20,000 bases of DNA from an uncultured Christensenella sp. Lineage in GTDB: Bacteria > Bacillota > Clostridia > Christensenellales > Pumilibacteraceae. The stretch covers positions 1 to 20,000 of the forward strand of contig CAJTNI010000030.1 of assembly GCA_910577945.1 (NCBI GenBank), in the 5' to 3' direction. Shown piece after piece: positions 7,208 through 14,107 of the stretch. Position numbers and translations under genes: made by a program. The notes under the pieces were generated by a model. It ran no database searches, had not been told where the DNA came from, and saw only the letters and a program-made list of their open reading frames with translations. Each line of letters begins with the position of its first letter. Positions within the stretch are counted from its first letter, which is position 1.

Positions 7208-7236
7208 TTGACAAGCGCGCGGCGTCGTGGTATAAT
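7208..7236 (+). promoter_or_regulatory. Perfect-consensus sigma-A promoter of glpK
   Basis: TTGACA at 7208-7213 and TATAAT at 7231-7236 match the consensus exactly, with the optimal 17-base spacer. Transcription should start near 7243, 24 nt before the ATG. No catabolite-response (cre) box was clearly seen. Confidence 0.92.
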
Positions 7237-7266
7237 GTCATAAATCGACTACACGGACGGGGATAA

Positions 7267-8751
7267 ATGAGCAAAGACAGCTATATTCTTGCGTTGGACC
7301 AGGGCACGACCAGCTCGCGCGCGATAGTTTTTGACGGCTACGGCAATATTAAATCCAAGGCGCAGGCGGAGTACGCGCAGCTTTATCCGCACGACGGGTG
7401 GGTGGAGCACGACCCGTTGGAAATCTATTCCACGCAGTCCGCGGTCGCGACGGAGGCGCTCGCGCGCTTGGGCTTGAACAAGGACCGTTTGTGCGCAATC
7501 GGGATAACCAATCAGCGCGAGACCGCAATCGTGTGGGAGCGCGACACGGGCAGACCGATTTACAACGCGATAGTGTGGCAGTGTCGACGCACGGCGGCGC
7601 GCTGCGACGCGCTCAAAGCCGCGGGGCTTGCCGAAACGGTTTACGAAAAAACGGGCTTGACGGTGGACGCGTACTTTTCCGCGACCAAGCTCGAATGGAT
7701 ACTCGATAACGTTGAGGGCGCGCGTGCCCGCGCGGAGCGCGGAGAGCTGCTTTTCGGCACGGTCGATACGTATTTAATGTGGAAATTTTCGGCGGGCGCG
7801 GTGTTCGCAACCGACTACACCAACGCGTCGCGCACCATGCTTTTCAATATTCACACGTTGGATTGGGACGACGAGCTGTTGCGGATTTTCGGCGTGCCGC
7901 GGCGCATGCTGCCCGAGGTTAAGCCGTCGAGCGGATTGTTCGGTTACACCGACGCGGCGACGTTCGGCGCGCGCGTGCCCATAACGGGCGTGGCGGGCGA
8001 CCAGCAGGCGGCGCTGTTCGGACAGCGGTGCTTTGAAAAGGGGCTTTGCAAAAACACGTTCGGCACGGGCTGTTTTTTGCTTATGAACACGGGCGATACG
8101 GCGGTTCGGTCGGAGCACGGGCTTATAACGACGCTCGCCGCGGGCGTTGCGCAAAAACCGAGCTATGCGCTCGAAGGCAGCGTGTTTATAGGCGGTGCGG
8201 TCGTGCAATGGCTGCGCGACAGCATGCGGCTCGTGCGCACAGCGGCGGAGACCGAGGAAGCGGCGGTCAAAGTACCCGATTCCCTCGGCGTGTACGTCGT
8301 GCCCGCGTTTGTGGGCTTGGGCGCGCCGTATTGGGACGCGTACGCGCGCGGCACGATTACGGGCGTTACGCGCGGCACGACCAAGGAGCATTTTATTCGC
8401 GCCGCGCTCGAAAGTATTGCGTACCAGGTATACGACGTAACGTCCGCCATGGAGCGCGATTGCGGCGTCAAGGTGACGCGGCTCGCGGCGGACGGCGGCG
8501 CGGCGACCAATAATTTCCTTATGCAGTTTATGGCGGATATTTCGGGTGCGGAGGTCGTGCGTCCCGAAACGGTAGAGACCACGGCGCTCGGCGCGGCGTA
8601 CCTCGCGGGGCTTGCCGTCGGCGTATGCGACGAAGTCTCGATACGGCGCAGCGGGCGCGGCGACACGGTATTCCGCCCGCAGCTCGACGCGGCAAAGCGA
8701 AAAAGCTTGCTGGACGGCTGGCACGACGCGGTGCGGCGCGCGCAACGATAA
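7267..8751 (+). CDS. glpK: Glycerol kinase
   Basis: Glycerol kinase phosphorylates glycerol with ATP to sn-glycerol 3-phosphate in the cytoplasm. The 494-residue protein has the normal length for this FGGY-family sugar kinase. It shows DQGTTSSRAIVFD (residues 11-23), GITNQRETAIVWE, NAIVWQCRRT, and GVAGDQQAALFGQ with catalytic Asp245. GTGCFLLMNTG and the ATP-site segment DGGAATNNFLMQF follow. The ATG at 267 past 7000 follows a GGGGAT site at a short leader. In Firmicutes kinases activated by HPr, a His lies in a YHFYG-like segment shortly before GDQQAALFGQ; here the region reads DAATFGARVP and lacks His. No glpF or glpD is adjacent. Its stop codon touches the next promoter. Confidence 0.96.
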   Translation: MSKDSYILALDQGTTSSRAIVFDGYGNIKSKAQAEYAQLYPHDGWVEHDPLEIYSTQSAVATEALARLGLNKDRLCAIGITNQRETAIVWERDTGRPIYNAIVWQCRRTAARCDALKAAGLAETVYEKTGLTVDAYFSATKLEWILDNVEGARARAERGELLFGTVDTYLMWKFSAGAVFATDYTNASRTMLFNIHTLDWDDELLRIFGVPRRMLPEVKPSSGLFGYTDAATFGARVPITGVAGDQQAALFGQRCFEKGLCKNTFGTGCFLLMNTGDTAVRSEHGLITTLAAGVAQKPSYALEGSVFIGGAVVQWLRDSMRLVRTAAETEEAAVKVPDSLGVYVVPAFVGLGAPYWDAYARGTITGVTRGTTKEHFIRAALESIAYQVYDVTSAMERDCGVKVTRLAADGGAATNNFLMQFMADISGAEVVRPETVETTALGAAYLAGLAVGVCDEVSIRRSGRGDTVFRPQLDAAKRKSLLDGWHDAVRRAQR

Positions 8752-8780
8752 TTGACAAACGCGTGAAAACGTGATAATAT
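8752..8780 (+). promoter_or_regulatory. Promoter of the Sel1-repeat gene
   Basis: TTGACA at 8752-8757 follows the glpK stop codon directly. TAATAT at 8775-8780 lies 17 bases downstream; GATAAT at 8773-8778 is an alternative. No ATG, GTG or TTG in the right frame follows the predicted start closely. Confidence 0.7.
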
Positions 8781-8904
8781 ATGTAAAGGAATTGCGCAAG
8801 CTATTGCGAAACTCATTACGACAGGGGATAAAATCATCACTCCGACCGATATTATTTTCTATATAAATCTCGCGCTCGTATTTTGCGTAATTGCGGAAAC
8901 GACG

Positions 8905-10206
8905 GTGTTCGTCGTGCTCTGCCGCAAGACGGCATGCGCCGACCTCGCGGGGTATATTGCGGTTGCGCTGTTCGGGTTCGGGCTGGCGGCGTTCTTCGTG
9001 CAGTTGTTTATGTATGTGTACGGCGTCAAGTACGCCATGCACGCGGTGTGCGCCGCGCTTGCGATAATGTATTGCGGAATTTTTACGGGCGCGATTTATT
9101 GTATTCTGCTCGGCAGAAATTCGCACAAAGCGCTGTGCGTTACGTCGGGCATATTCGGGTTCGTACCGCCGATAGGCACGCTGTTCGCAATCGTGCTATC
9201 GTATAAAATCGAGCGCGACACGCCTATGAAGGAGCTTGTGTTCAACGGGTATGCGTATACCTACGCCGCGCTCGGCGCGTTTTGCAAGCGCAACGGCGCA
9301 AGGCTTGCGGATGCGGCGGGCGAGGAGGATTTCGAGCCGTTGAAGCGCAAGGCGGCGAAAAAGCGGTTGAAAACGCTCAAAAAACAGGCGCGCACGCCCG
9401 AGGGCAGGTACGAATACGCGGTCGCGCTTTTGCGGTACATGCCGCGCAAGCTCAAACGCGCGGTTTCCATGCTCAGGCGAGCCGCCGACGGCGGGCATGT
9501 GCCCGCGCTGTTTAATATCGGGTACTGCTACGAAACGGGCGCATACGTGAACAAAGACGCAAAGCGCGCGCGCGAATACTACAAGCGCGCCGCGACGGCG
9601 GGCGACGGCGACGCCGCTTTGCGGTTGTGCATTGTCGAGCTTACGGACGGCGACGCGACGGCGGGCGCGCGCATGCTGAGCGAGCGTGCCGAGGGCGGCG
9701 ACGTTTACGCCGAATACAATCTCGCCGTGTGCCGCGAACGCGGTTTGGGCGTGGAGAAGGACGCGGCAAACGCCGTAGACGCGTACGTCAAGCTGGCGCG
9801 CGGCGGGCTGTTTATCGCGCAAAAGCGGCTTTTTGCGCTCGCCGCCGAGTGCGTCAACGCAAACAAGCGAAAGAGCGAAATTTTCAGTAGCGTCGTCGAT
9901 TCCGATTTTTCGGGCACGGGCGCGTTCGAGCTGATGATTAAAGGGCTAATAGAGATTATGGAGCGTCGCGCCGCCGACGCCGCCGAGCAATTCGTAAACG
10001 CGGTTATGCGTCGCGGCAAGTGGGAGGGCGTGGCACGCTGTATAGTGGGCACGCTCTATACCGACAGCGGCGAAAAGGACGTCGACCGACTGAACGGCGT
10101 CGGGTACGTGCGTTCCGCCGTCGGCTTAACCCCCATTGCCGACGACATAATCGCGGCGATGCCGCGGAGCTTGTTAAAGCATGGCAAGCCCGATAAAAAG
10201 CGTTAG
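8905..10206 (+). CDS. Membrane-anchored Sel1-repeat protein
   Basis: Sel1-like repeats are alpha-helical solenoids related to tetratricopeptide repeats and usually act as protein-binding scaffolds; no partner is evident here. The N-terminal third has about three hydrophobic segments (near residues 14-35, 42-68 and 78-98). A Lys/Arg-rich stretch (about 130-155) follows, then Sel1-like units such as MLRRAADGGHVPALFNIGYC, YYKRAATAGDGDAALRL and RAEGGDVYAEYNLAVCRERG (about 190-300). The GTG at 8905 is the first standard start in the frame, but it is doubtful. The frame is open upstream, encodes another hydrophobic helix (FYINLALVFCVIAETTVFVV), and has GGGGA at 8824-8828 followed at 8833 by ATC rather than ATG. 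The true protein is probably about 24 residues longer. Confidence 0.82.
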   Translation: MFVVLCRKTACADLAGYIAVALFGFGLAAFFVQLFMYVYGVKYAMHAVCAALAIMYCGIFTGAIYCILLGRNSHKALCVTSGIFGFVPPIGTLFAIVLSYKIERDTPMKELVFNGYAYTYAALGAFCKRNGARLADAAGEEDFEPLKRKAAKKRLKTLKKQARTPEGRYEYAVALLRYMPRKLKRAVSMLRRAADGGHVPALFNIGYCYETGAYVNKDAKRAREYYKRAATAGDGDAALRLCIVELTDGDATAGARMLSERAEGGDVYAEYNLAVCRERGLGVEKDAANAVDAYVKLARGGLFIAQKRLFALAAECVNANKRKSEIFSSVVDSDFSGTGAFELMIKGLIEIMERRAADAAEQFVNAVMRRGKWEGVARCIVGTLYTDSGEKDVDRLNGVGYVRSAVGLTPIADDIIAAMPRSLLKHGKPDKKR

Positions 10207-10274
10207 CGCGGTGAACGACGGCTTGCGCATTCTGTCAAAAACAGCGCGGAAATAGGCAGATTTGCGAATGAGTA

Positions 10275-10303
10275 TTGACAATGCTATGCGGTTGGTTTAT
10301 ATT
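10275..10303 (+). promoter_or_regulatory. Sigma-A promoter of the alcohol dehydrogenase gene
   Basis: TTGACA at 10275-10280 and TATATT at 10298-10303 have a 17-base spacer. Transcription should start near 10310, 27 nt before the ATG, with AAGGAG in the leader. Confidence 0.88.
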
Positions 10304-10336
10304 ATTCGGGAAGTATAAATCGATAAGGAGCTAAGT

Positions 10337-11482
10337 ATGTCAAGAATTGTTCTCAACGAAACGAGTTATCACGGCGCGGGCTGTATCGTCGAGATTGTCG
10401 GCGAGGCGACGCGGCGCGGACTCAAAAAAGCGTTCGTGTGCACCGACCCCGACCTCGTCAAATTCGGCGTGGCGCAAAAGGTGCTCGACGTGCTCGACGG
10501 CGCAAAGCTCGCGTATTCGCTTTACAGCGATATCAAAGCCAATCCCACGATAGAAAACGTGCAAAACGGCGTGGCGGCGTACAAGAAGAGCGGCGCGGAT
10601 TATATTATAGCGATAGGCGGCGGCTCGTCCATGGACACCGCCAAGGCAATCGGCATTATTATCAATAATCCCGAGTTTGCCGACGTACGCTCGCTCGAAG
10701 GCGTCGCGCCCACGAAAAAGCCGTCCGTGCCGATTATTGCCGTGCCGACGACGGCGGGAACGGCGGCGGAGGTCACTATCAATTACGTGATAACCGACGT
10801 GGAGAAAAAGCGCAAGTTCGTATGCGTGGACGTGCACGATATTCCCGTGGTGGCGGTAGTGGACAGCGATATGATGAGCACCATGCCCAAGGGCTTGACC
10901 GCGGCGACGGGTATGGACGCGCTCACTCACGCAATCGAGGGATATACAACCAAGGGCGCGTGGGAAATGACGGATATGTTCCACTTAAAGGCTATCGAGA
11001 TTATATCGCGGTCGCTGCGCGGCGCGGTGAACGGCGACAAGGCGGGCAGAGAGGGCATGGCGCTCGGTCAGTACGTGGCGGGCATGGGCTTTTCCAACGT
11101 GGGGCTCGGCATAGTGCATTCCATGGCGCATGCGCTCGGCGCGGTGTACGACACGCCGCACGGCGTCGCCAACGCCATACTGCTGCCTACCGTCATGGCG
11201 TACAACGCCGAGGCGACGGGCGAGAAGTACCGCGATATCGCCAAAGCGATGGGCGTGGTCGGCACGGAGAAAATGAGCCAAGCCGAGTACCGCAAAGCGG
11301 CTTGCGACGCGGTCGCCAAGCTCGGCAAGGACGTGGGCATTCCGCAAAGCCTCAAAGGCATAGTAAAGGACGAGGATATAGATTTCTTGGCGCAGTCGGC
11401 AATGGACGACGCCTGCCGTCCCGGCAATCCCAAAGACCCGACGAAAGAGGATATCGTCGCGCTGTACAAGTCGCTCCTGTAA
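10337..11482 (+). CDS. fucO: Lactaldehyde reductase / 1,2-propanediol oxidoreductase (iron-dependent)
   Basis: This group III iron-containing alcohol dehydrogenase resembles E. coli FucO, which reduces L-lactaldehyde to 1,2-propanediol with NADH during anaerobic fucose or rhamnose use. The length (381) matches. Long identical segments with FucO as I recall it include NNPEFADVRSLEG, TTAGTAAEVTINYVITD and GQYVAGMGFSNVGLG. The nucleotide-binding GGGSSMDTAKA lies near residues 97-107. All four metal ligands are present (Asp194, His198, His261, His275), each offset by two from E. coli Asp196, His200, His263 and His277. AAGGAG sets the ATG. It stands alone, with no fucose or rhamnose genes nearby, so a general aldehyde-reducing role in fermentation is also possible. 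Confidence 0.9.
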   Translation: MSRIVLNETSYHGAGCIVEIVGEATRRGLKKAFVCTDPDLVKFGVAQKVLDVLDGAKLAYSLYSDIKANPTIENVQNGVAAYKKSGADYIIAIGGGSSMDTAKAIGIIINNPEFADVRSLEGVAPTKKPSVPIIAVPTTAGTAAEVTINYVITDVEKKRKFVCVDVHDIPVVAVVDSDMMSTMPKGLTAATGMDALTHAIEGYTTKGAWEMTDMFHLKAIEIISRSLRGAVNGDKAGREGMALGQYVAGMGFSNVGLGIVHSMAHALGAVYDTPHGVANAILLPTVMAYNAEATGEKYRDIAKAMGVVGTEKMSQAEYRKAACDAVAKLGKDVGIPQSLKGIVKDEDIDFLAQSAMDDACRPGNPKDPTKEDIVALYKSLL

Positions 11483-11521
11483 TCGAAATACGACGCGACA
11501 AAATTTCCGCGGTAAATAGCG

Positions 11522-11543
11522 AGTAAGAAATAATTTTCTTACT
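11522..11543 (+). terminator. Hairpin downstream of fucO
   Basis: A 9-bp perfect stem (11522-11530 with 11535-11543) with a TAAT loop lies 40 bases after the stop. It is AT-rich and lacks a T-tract, and probably assists the stronger terminator that follows. Confidence 0.4.
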
Positions 11544-11553
11544 TATACAAAGT

Positions 11554-11595
11554 ATAGCCCGTTGACTTCGCATGCGAAATCAACGGGCTATTTTT
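11554..11595. terminator. Bidirectional terminator between convergent genes
   Basis: A 12-bp stem (11554-11565 with 11580-11591) encloses a second palindrome, TTCGCATGCGAA (11567-11578). On the plus strand it is followed by a T-run (11591-11595), which serves fucO. The run abuts the stop codon of the convergent membrane-protein gene. On the minus strand the same stem can end that transcript, with a weaker T-rich tail. Confidence 0.88.
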
Positions 11596-12584
11596 CAGTC
11601 GGCTGCTTCGGTCGTCGCCGCCGCTTCGGGCTGTGCGATATCGGGCAGGACGGACGGCTGCGGGCGGGCTTGCGCCGCCGTCGCCGCCGCTTTGACGTAC
11701 GCCTCGGCGTTGAGGCTTATTACCATGACCGAAATTTCTATCAGCGGTACGGCGATGAAAAATCCGACGACTGCGTTGAATATTACAAAGTCGATTGCGA
11801 CCAGCGCGCAGGTAACTGCGAATATTATGAGGTTGGACAGCCACAGCATGGCGACGTTTTTTATGTTGACTATTTCCTTGCACGCGACTTTTTTGAACCC
11901 GTGCACCATGTACGCCTCGAACAGCGCGACAACGCTACACAGGACAAAGGCGAGCAGTATGGATATAATTATGCTCGGCGTCCACAGCGTCGCGAGCCAT
12001 ACGGTCAACCACGTGACGGCAACCGTCAGCGTGCCGTCGGCGAGCGCGACGAGGAAATATTTCCACAGCGCGCGCTTGGCGATTTCTCTGCGCACGAGTA
12101 GCTTGGTCAACAGAAAGCCGCCGATTGCGCCTATGACAAGCCAAACGACAAGCACTATCGCGTACACGCTTATCACGGCGACGGCTTGCACGACCGCCTC
12201 CGTGATTTGCACGGCGTACTCCTCGCCGTTGGGTATGAGCGCGTGTATCGCGCCGTTGAACGTGTCAATCAGCCACGTTTCGCTCAGCATTACGTCAATC
12301 GCGGCGGACGGGTTGCTCCAATCGAGCGCCGCGCCCGCGCTCCACACGCTGTTGCCGAACGCCGAGAGATTGATTTCGACGCCGTTCGTCAGCTCGACGA
12401 CGTTGTCGATTAGCTCGTTGACGGCGGAAATAACGCCGGGCACGAGTATGCTCAATCCGATTATAGCGCCGAGCGCAAGCACGCCGAGCGGCGTGAATAT
12501 GTATTTCAGATTGACGAAATAGTTTTTTAAGCTTTTCAGTATCATTTGCCTGTCGCGCGAAAAGAATTTTATTATCTTTTGCAT
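11595..12584 (-). CDS. Multi-pass membrane protein of unknown function
   Basis: I do not recognise this family. With the ATG at 12584 the product is 329 residues. A basic N-terminus (KIIKFFSRDRQ) precedes a first hydrophobic helix at about 33-58. A polar, probably extracytoplasmic, stretch (about 60-120) carries little charge. Five or so further helices lie between about 130 and 300. The tail (last 30 residues) is rich in Ala, Pro and Gln. A TTG nine codons upstream and an ATG 13 codons downstream (12545) are alternative starts. The ATG at 12584 is preferred because TATAAT lies exactly 6 nt before it, as in the neighbouring leaderless genes; there is no ribosome binding site. It converges on fucO. 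Confidence 0.75.
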   Translation of the reverse strand: MQKIIKFFSRDRQMILKSLKNYFVNLKYIFTPLGVLALGAIIGLSILVPGVISAVNELIDNVVELTNGVEINLSAFGNSVWSAGAALDWSNPSAAIDVMLSETWLIDTFNGAIHALIPNGEEYAVQITEAVVQAVAVISVYAIVLVVWLVIGAIGGFLLTKLLVRREIAKRALWKYFLVALADGTLTVAVTWLTVWLATLWTPSIIISILLAFVLCSVVALFEAYMVHGFKKVACKEIVNIKNVAMLWLSNLIIFAVTCALVAIDFVIFNAVVGFFIAVPLIEISVMVISLNAEAYVKAAATAAQARPQPSVLPDIAQPEAAATTEAAD

Positions 12585-12590
12585 TATAAC

Positions 12591-12596
12591 ATTATA
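12591..12596 (-). promoter_or_regulatory. -10 box of the membrane-protein gene, leaderless geometry
   Basis: On the minus strand TATAAT (12596 to 12591) is followed by GTTATA and then ATG, placing the predicted transcription start on the A of the ATG. The best -35 candidate at 16-base spacing, CTTAGA, is poor. Confidence 0.55.
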
Positions 12597-12618
12597 TTTC
12601 GCAAAAGACAAGTCTAAG

Positions 12619-12638
12619 CGACGCGTTTTTCCGCGTCG
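12619..12638 (-). terminator. Possible terminator of the spo0A_C gene
   Basis: A perfect 7-bp GC-rich stem (CGACGCG with CGCGTCG) has a 6-base loop downstream of the minus-strand stop codon. The minus-strand sequence after it is only mildly T-rich, so it is a weak terminator at best. Confidence 0.35.
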
Positions 12639-12710
12639 GCTATGCGTGTCGCGCGGCGTTCGTTTTTTGTGAGCGCGAGCGGACGGCGCGGCGATTACGG
12701 CGTTTATCGG

Positions 12711-13121
12711 TCAGCGCGCGCCGTCGTTGGTTTTGTCGCGACGCCGCAAATCGGGATTGCTGTACAGCTTGCCGATATACGCGATTATCAGCCCGCCGTG
12801 CACCTGCGCGCGCGGAATGTTCACTCCGATTAGCGCGGACAGCTTTTCGGCGACGTCGAACGCCTGCGCCACGGCGTAGTTGATTTCTCGCATGACGGTT
12901 TTGGGCTTTACGCCGTGCCTACTGCCGACCGCGCCGTAAATTTCGGTTAGCTTGGCGTCGGGGTGTGCGGCGTAAACGGTCGCCGCCTCGGTCAGATACG
13001 CGCAGCCGTTGAGGTCGGCGCGCACGCCGCATTCCAGCACGATGCGCTCGACGGCGAGCAACGCGCGCTTGTTTTCGGCGGCTTTGCGGATTTTCGAATT
13101 TGTTGTATTAGAGGTTTCCAT
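12711..13121 (-). CDS. Stand-alone Spo0A C-terminal DNA-binding domain protein
   Basis: The 136-residue protein matches the effector (Spo0A_C) domain of the sporulation master regulator Spo0A over nearly its full length. Matching features are AVERIVLECGV...LNGCAYLTEA near the N-terminus (compare IHEIGVPAHIKGYLYLREA in B. subtilis Spo0A), the HTH segment RHGVKPKTVMREINYAV (about residues 69-85), and a C-terminal helix (GGLIIAYIGKLYS). The phosphoacceptor receiver domain and linker that make up the first half of Spo0A are absent, so it cannot be controlled by the usual phosphorelay. It is probably a DNA-binding regulator; its targets are unknown. The ATG at 13121 has no ribosome binding site but sits 6 nt after a -10 box. 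Confidence 0.8.
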   Translation of the reverse strand: METSNTTNSKIRKAAENKRALLAVERIVLECGVRADLNGCAYLTEAATVYAAHPDAKLTEIYGAVGSRHGVKPKTVMREINYAVAQAFDVAEKLSALIGVNIPRAQVHGGLIIAYIGKLYSNPDLRRRDKTNDGAR

Positions 13122-13127
13122 GGCGAT

Positions 13128-13156
13128 ATTTTAAAACGTATCGCCACGTTTTGCAA
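13128..13156 (-). promoter_or_regulatory. Leaderless promoter of the spo0A_C gene with internal inverted repeats
   Basis: On the minus strand TTGCAA (13156 to 13151), a 17-base spacer and TAAAAT (13133 to 13128) are followed by ATCGCC and the ATG. Two overlapping inverted repeats lie in it: AAAACGT at 13133-13139 with ACGTTTT at 13146-13152, and GGCGATA at 13122-13128 with TATCGCC at 13139-13145. Such symmetry in a promoter spacer is typical of operators; autoregulation is a guess. Confidence 0.65.
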
Positions 13157-13157
13157 C

Positions 13158-13182
13158 AAAAAACCGCGTTTTTCGCGCGGCT
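13158..13182 (-). terminator. Intrinsic terminator of thiN
   Basis: On the minus strand CCGCG, a 7-base loop and CGCGG are followed by six T (13163 to 13158), 60 bases after the thiN stop. The T-tract ends one base before the -35 box of the next gene. Confidence 0.82.
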
Positions 13183-13239
13183 GTTTTTGTGCGTTTTCGA
13201 TTGACCGTTCATAAGCGGCGCGGCATAAAATTTGCCGAA

Positions 13240-13860
13240 TTACCGCCGCGGGAAAAATATCAGGAGCGTGCCGTGCTTGACCGAAATTTCGGCGCGCTTG
13301 CCGTCCGTCGTTTCGTTGGATACGCCTATGGGAAACTCGGGCGTCAGCTCGTAATCGTCGAGCGGGAATTTAAGACCTTTGAGCGTTACGCCCTCGGCGT
13401 TGCCGCCGAACGCGAACACGCTCACCGTGCCTACGGCGCATGCGGGCGGCGAGAACTTGCCGTCGGTAATAGCCGTCGCGACGCTGTGTTCGTCTATCAG
13501 ATAACCCTGCGCGCCGAAAGCGTTGAGGTACGCCAGCACGCCGAAATTGGCGACGGTGTGGTCGAGCCGTCCGCCCGTGCCGCCGTAGATAACGAACGTG
13601 TCGCAGCCGCGCCGCAAGCCCGTTTTGACGGCGGCGAGCATGTCCGTGTCGTCCTTGTCGCGTTTCAGCTTGACGACGAACGCCTCGGTGTCCTCGGGCG
13701 GCGCGCTCGAATCGAAATCGCCGATTATTATATCGGGCTCGAAGCCCGCTTTTTTGGCGGACGCATACCCGCCGTCGGCGGCTATAACGAGTTGTTTGGC
13801 GGGTTTTATTTTGGGCGCGACGTACGTGCCCGCGCCGAAGATTATGCACGTTTTTTCCAT
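13240..13860 (-). CDS. thiN: Thiamine pyrophosphokinase
   Basis: The enzyme transfers pyrophosphate from ATP to thiamine, making the cofactor thiamine diphosphate in the cytoplasm. The 206-residue protein has the family's usual size. Signature segments are AADGG (residues 27-31), PDIIIGDFDS (42-51, acidic metal-binding cluster), KDDTD (69-73), GGRLDH (96-101) and the C-terminal GVSNE that closes over thiamine. The start at 13860 has no ribosome binding site but lies 6 nt after a -10 box. In many Firmicutes this gene sits with rsgA, rpe or prpC; here it is alone, divergent from leuA. No thiamine riboswitch precedes it, and a leaderless transcript would leave no room for one. Confidence 0.94.
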   Translation of the reverse strand: MEKTCIIFGAGTYVAPKIKPAKQLVIAADGGYASAKKAGFEPDIIIGDFDSSAPPEDTEAFVVKLKRDKDDTDMLAAVKTGLRRGCDTFVIYGGTGGRLDHTVANFGVLAYLNAFGAQGYLIDEHSVATAITDGKFSPPACAVGTVSVFAFGGNAEGVTLKGLKFPLDDYELTPEFPIGVSNETTDGKRAEISVKHGTLLIFFPRR

Positions 13861-13866
13861 GGCGAT

Positions 13867-13895
13867 ATTGTACCATTAAACCGCGCCGAAATCAA
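13867..13895 (-). promoter_or_regulatory. Leaderless promoter of thiN
   Basis: On the minus strand TTGATT (13895 to 13890), a 17-base spacer and TACAAT (13872 to 13867) are followed by ATCGCC and the ATG. The predicted transcription start is the A of the start codon. The 12 bases AATATCGCCATG are shared with the thiN neighbour spo0A_C except for context further up. Confidence 0.75.
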
Positions 13896-14072
13896 GCTTT
13901 TGTCTTGTGCGGCGCGCGCCGCCCGTGTTTTTCGGCGAAAATACGCAGCTATATTGAGTGCGGCGCAAATTTACCGCTGCGGGCAAGCAAGCTTATTTGT
14001 ACGGAAACGCGTTCAATCGCGCTACGCGATAAGCGGCAATCGTAATTAACGGCGTACGTGCGCGTATAGTTC

Positions 14073-14101
14073 TTGACTTTTTCGCGCGAATGTAATATCA
14101 T
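14073..14101 (+). promoter_or_regulatory. Leaderless promoter of leuA
   Basis: TTGACT at 14073-14078, a 17-base spacer and TATCAT at 14096-14101 are followed by TTATAT and the ATG at 14108. There is no purine-rich ribosome binding site. No T-box leader is possible if transcription starts here, and none of its conserved core was seen in the 247-base divergent region. Confidence 0.78.
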
Positions 14102-14107
14102 TTATAT

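Noticed and set aside
13861..14107. T-box or TPP riboswitch for leuA or thiN
   Set aside because: No conserved T-box or thi-box core was seen, and the predicted transcripts start at the ATG, leaving no leader. The 14-bp GC palindrome at 13909-13922 was noted but has no clear role.
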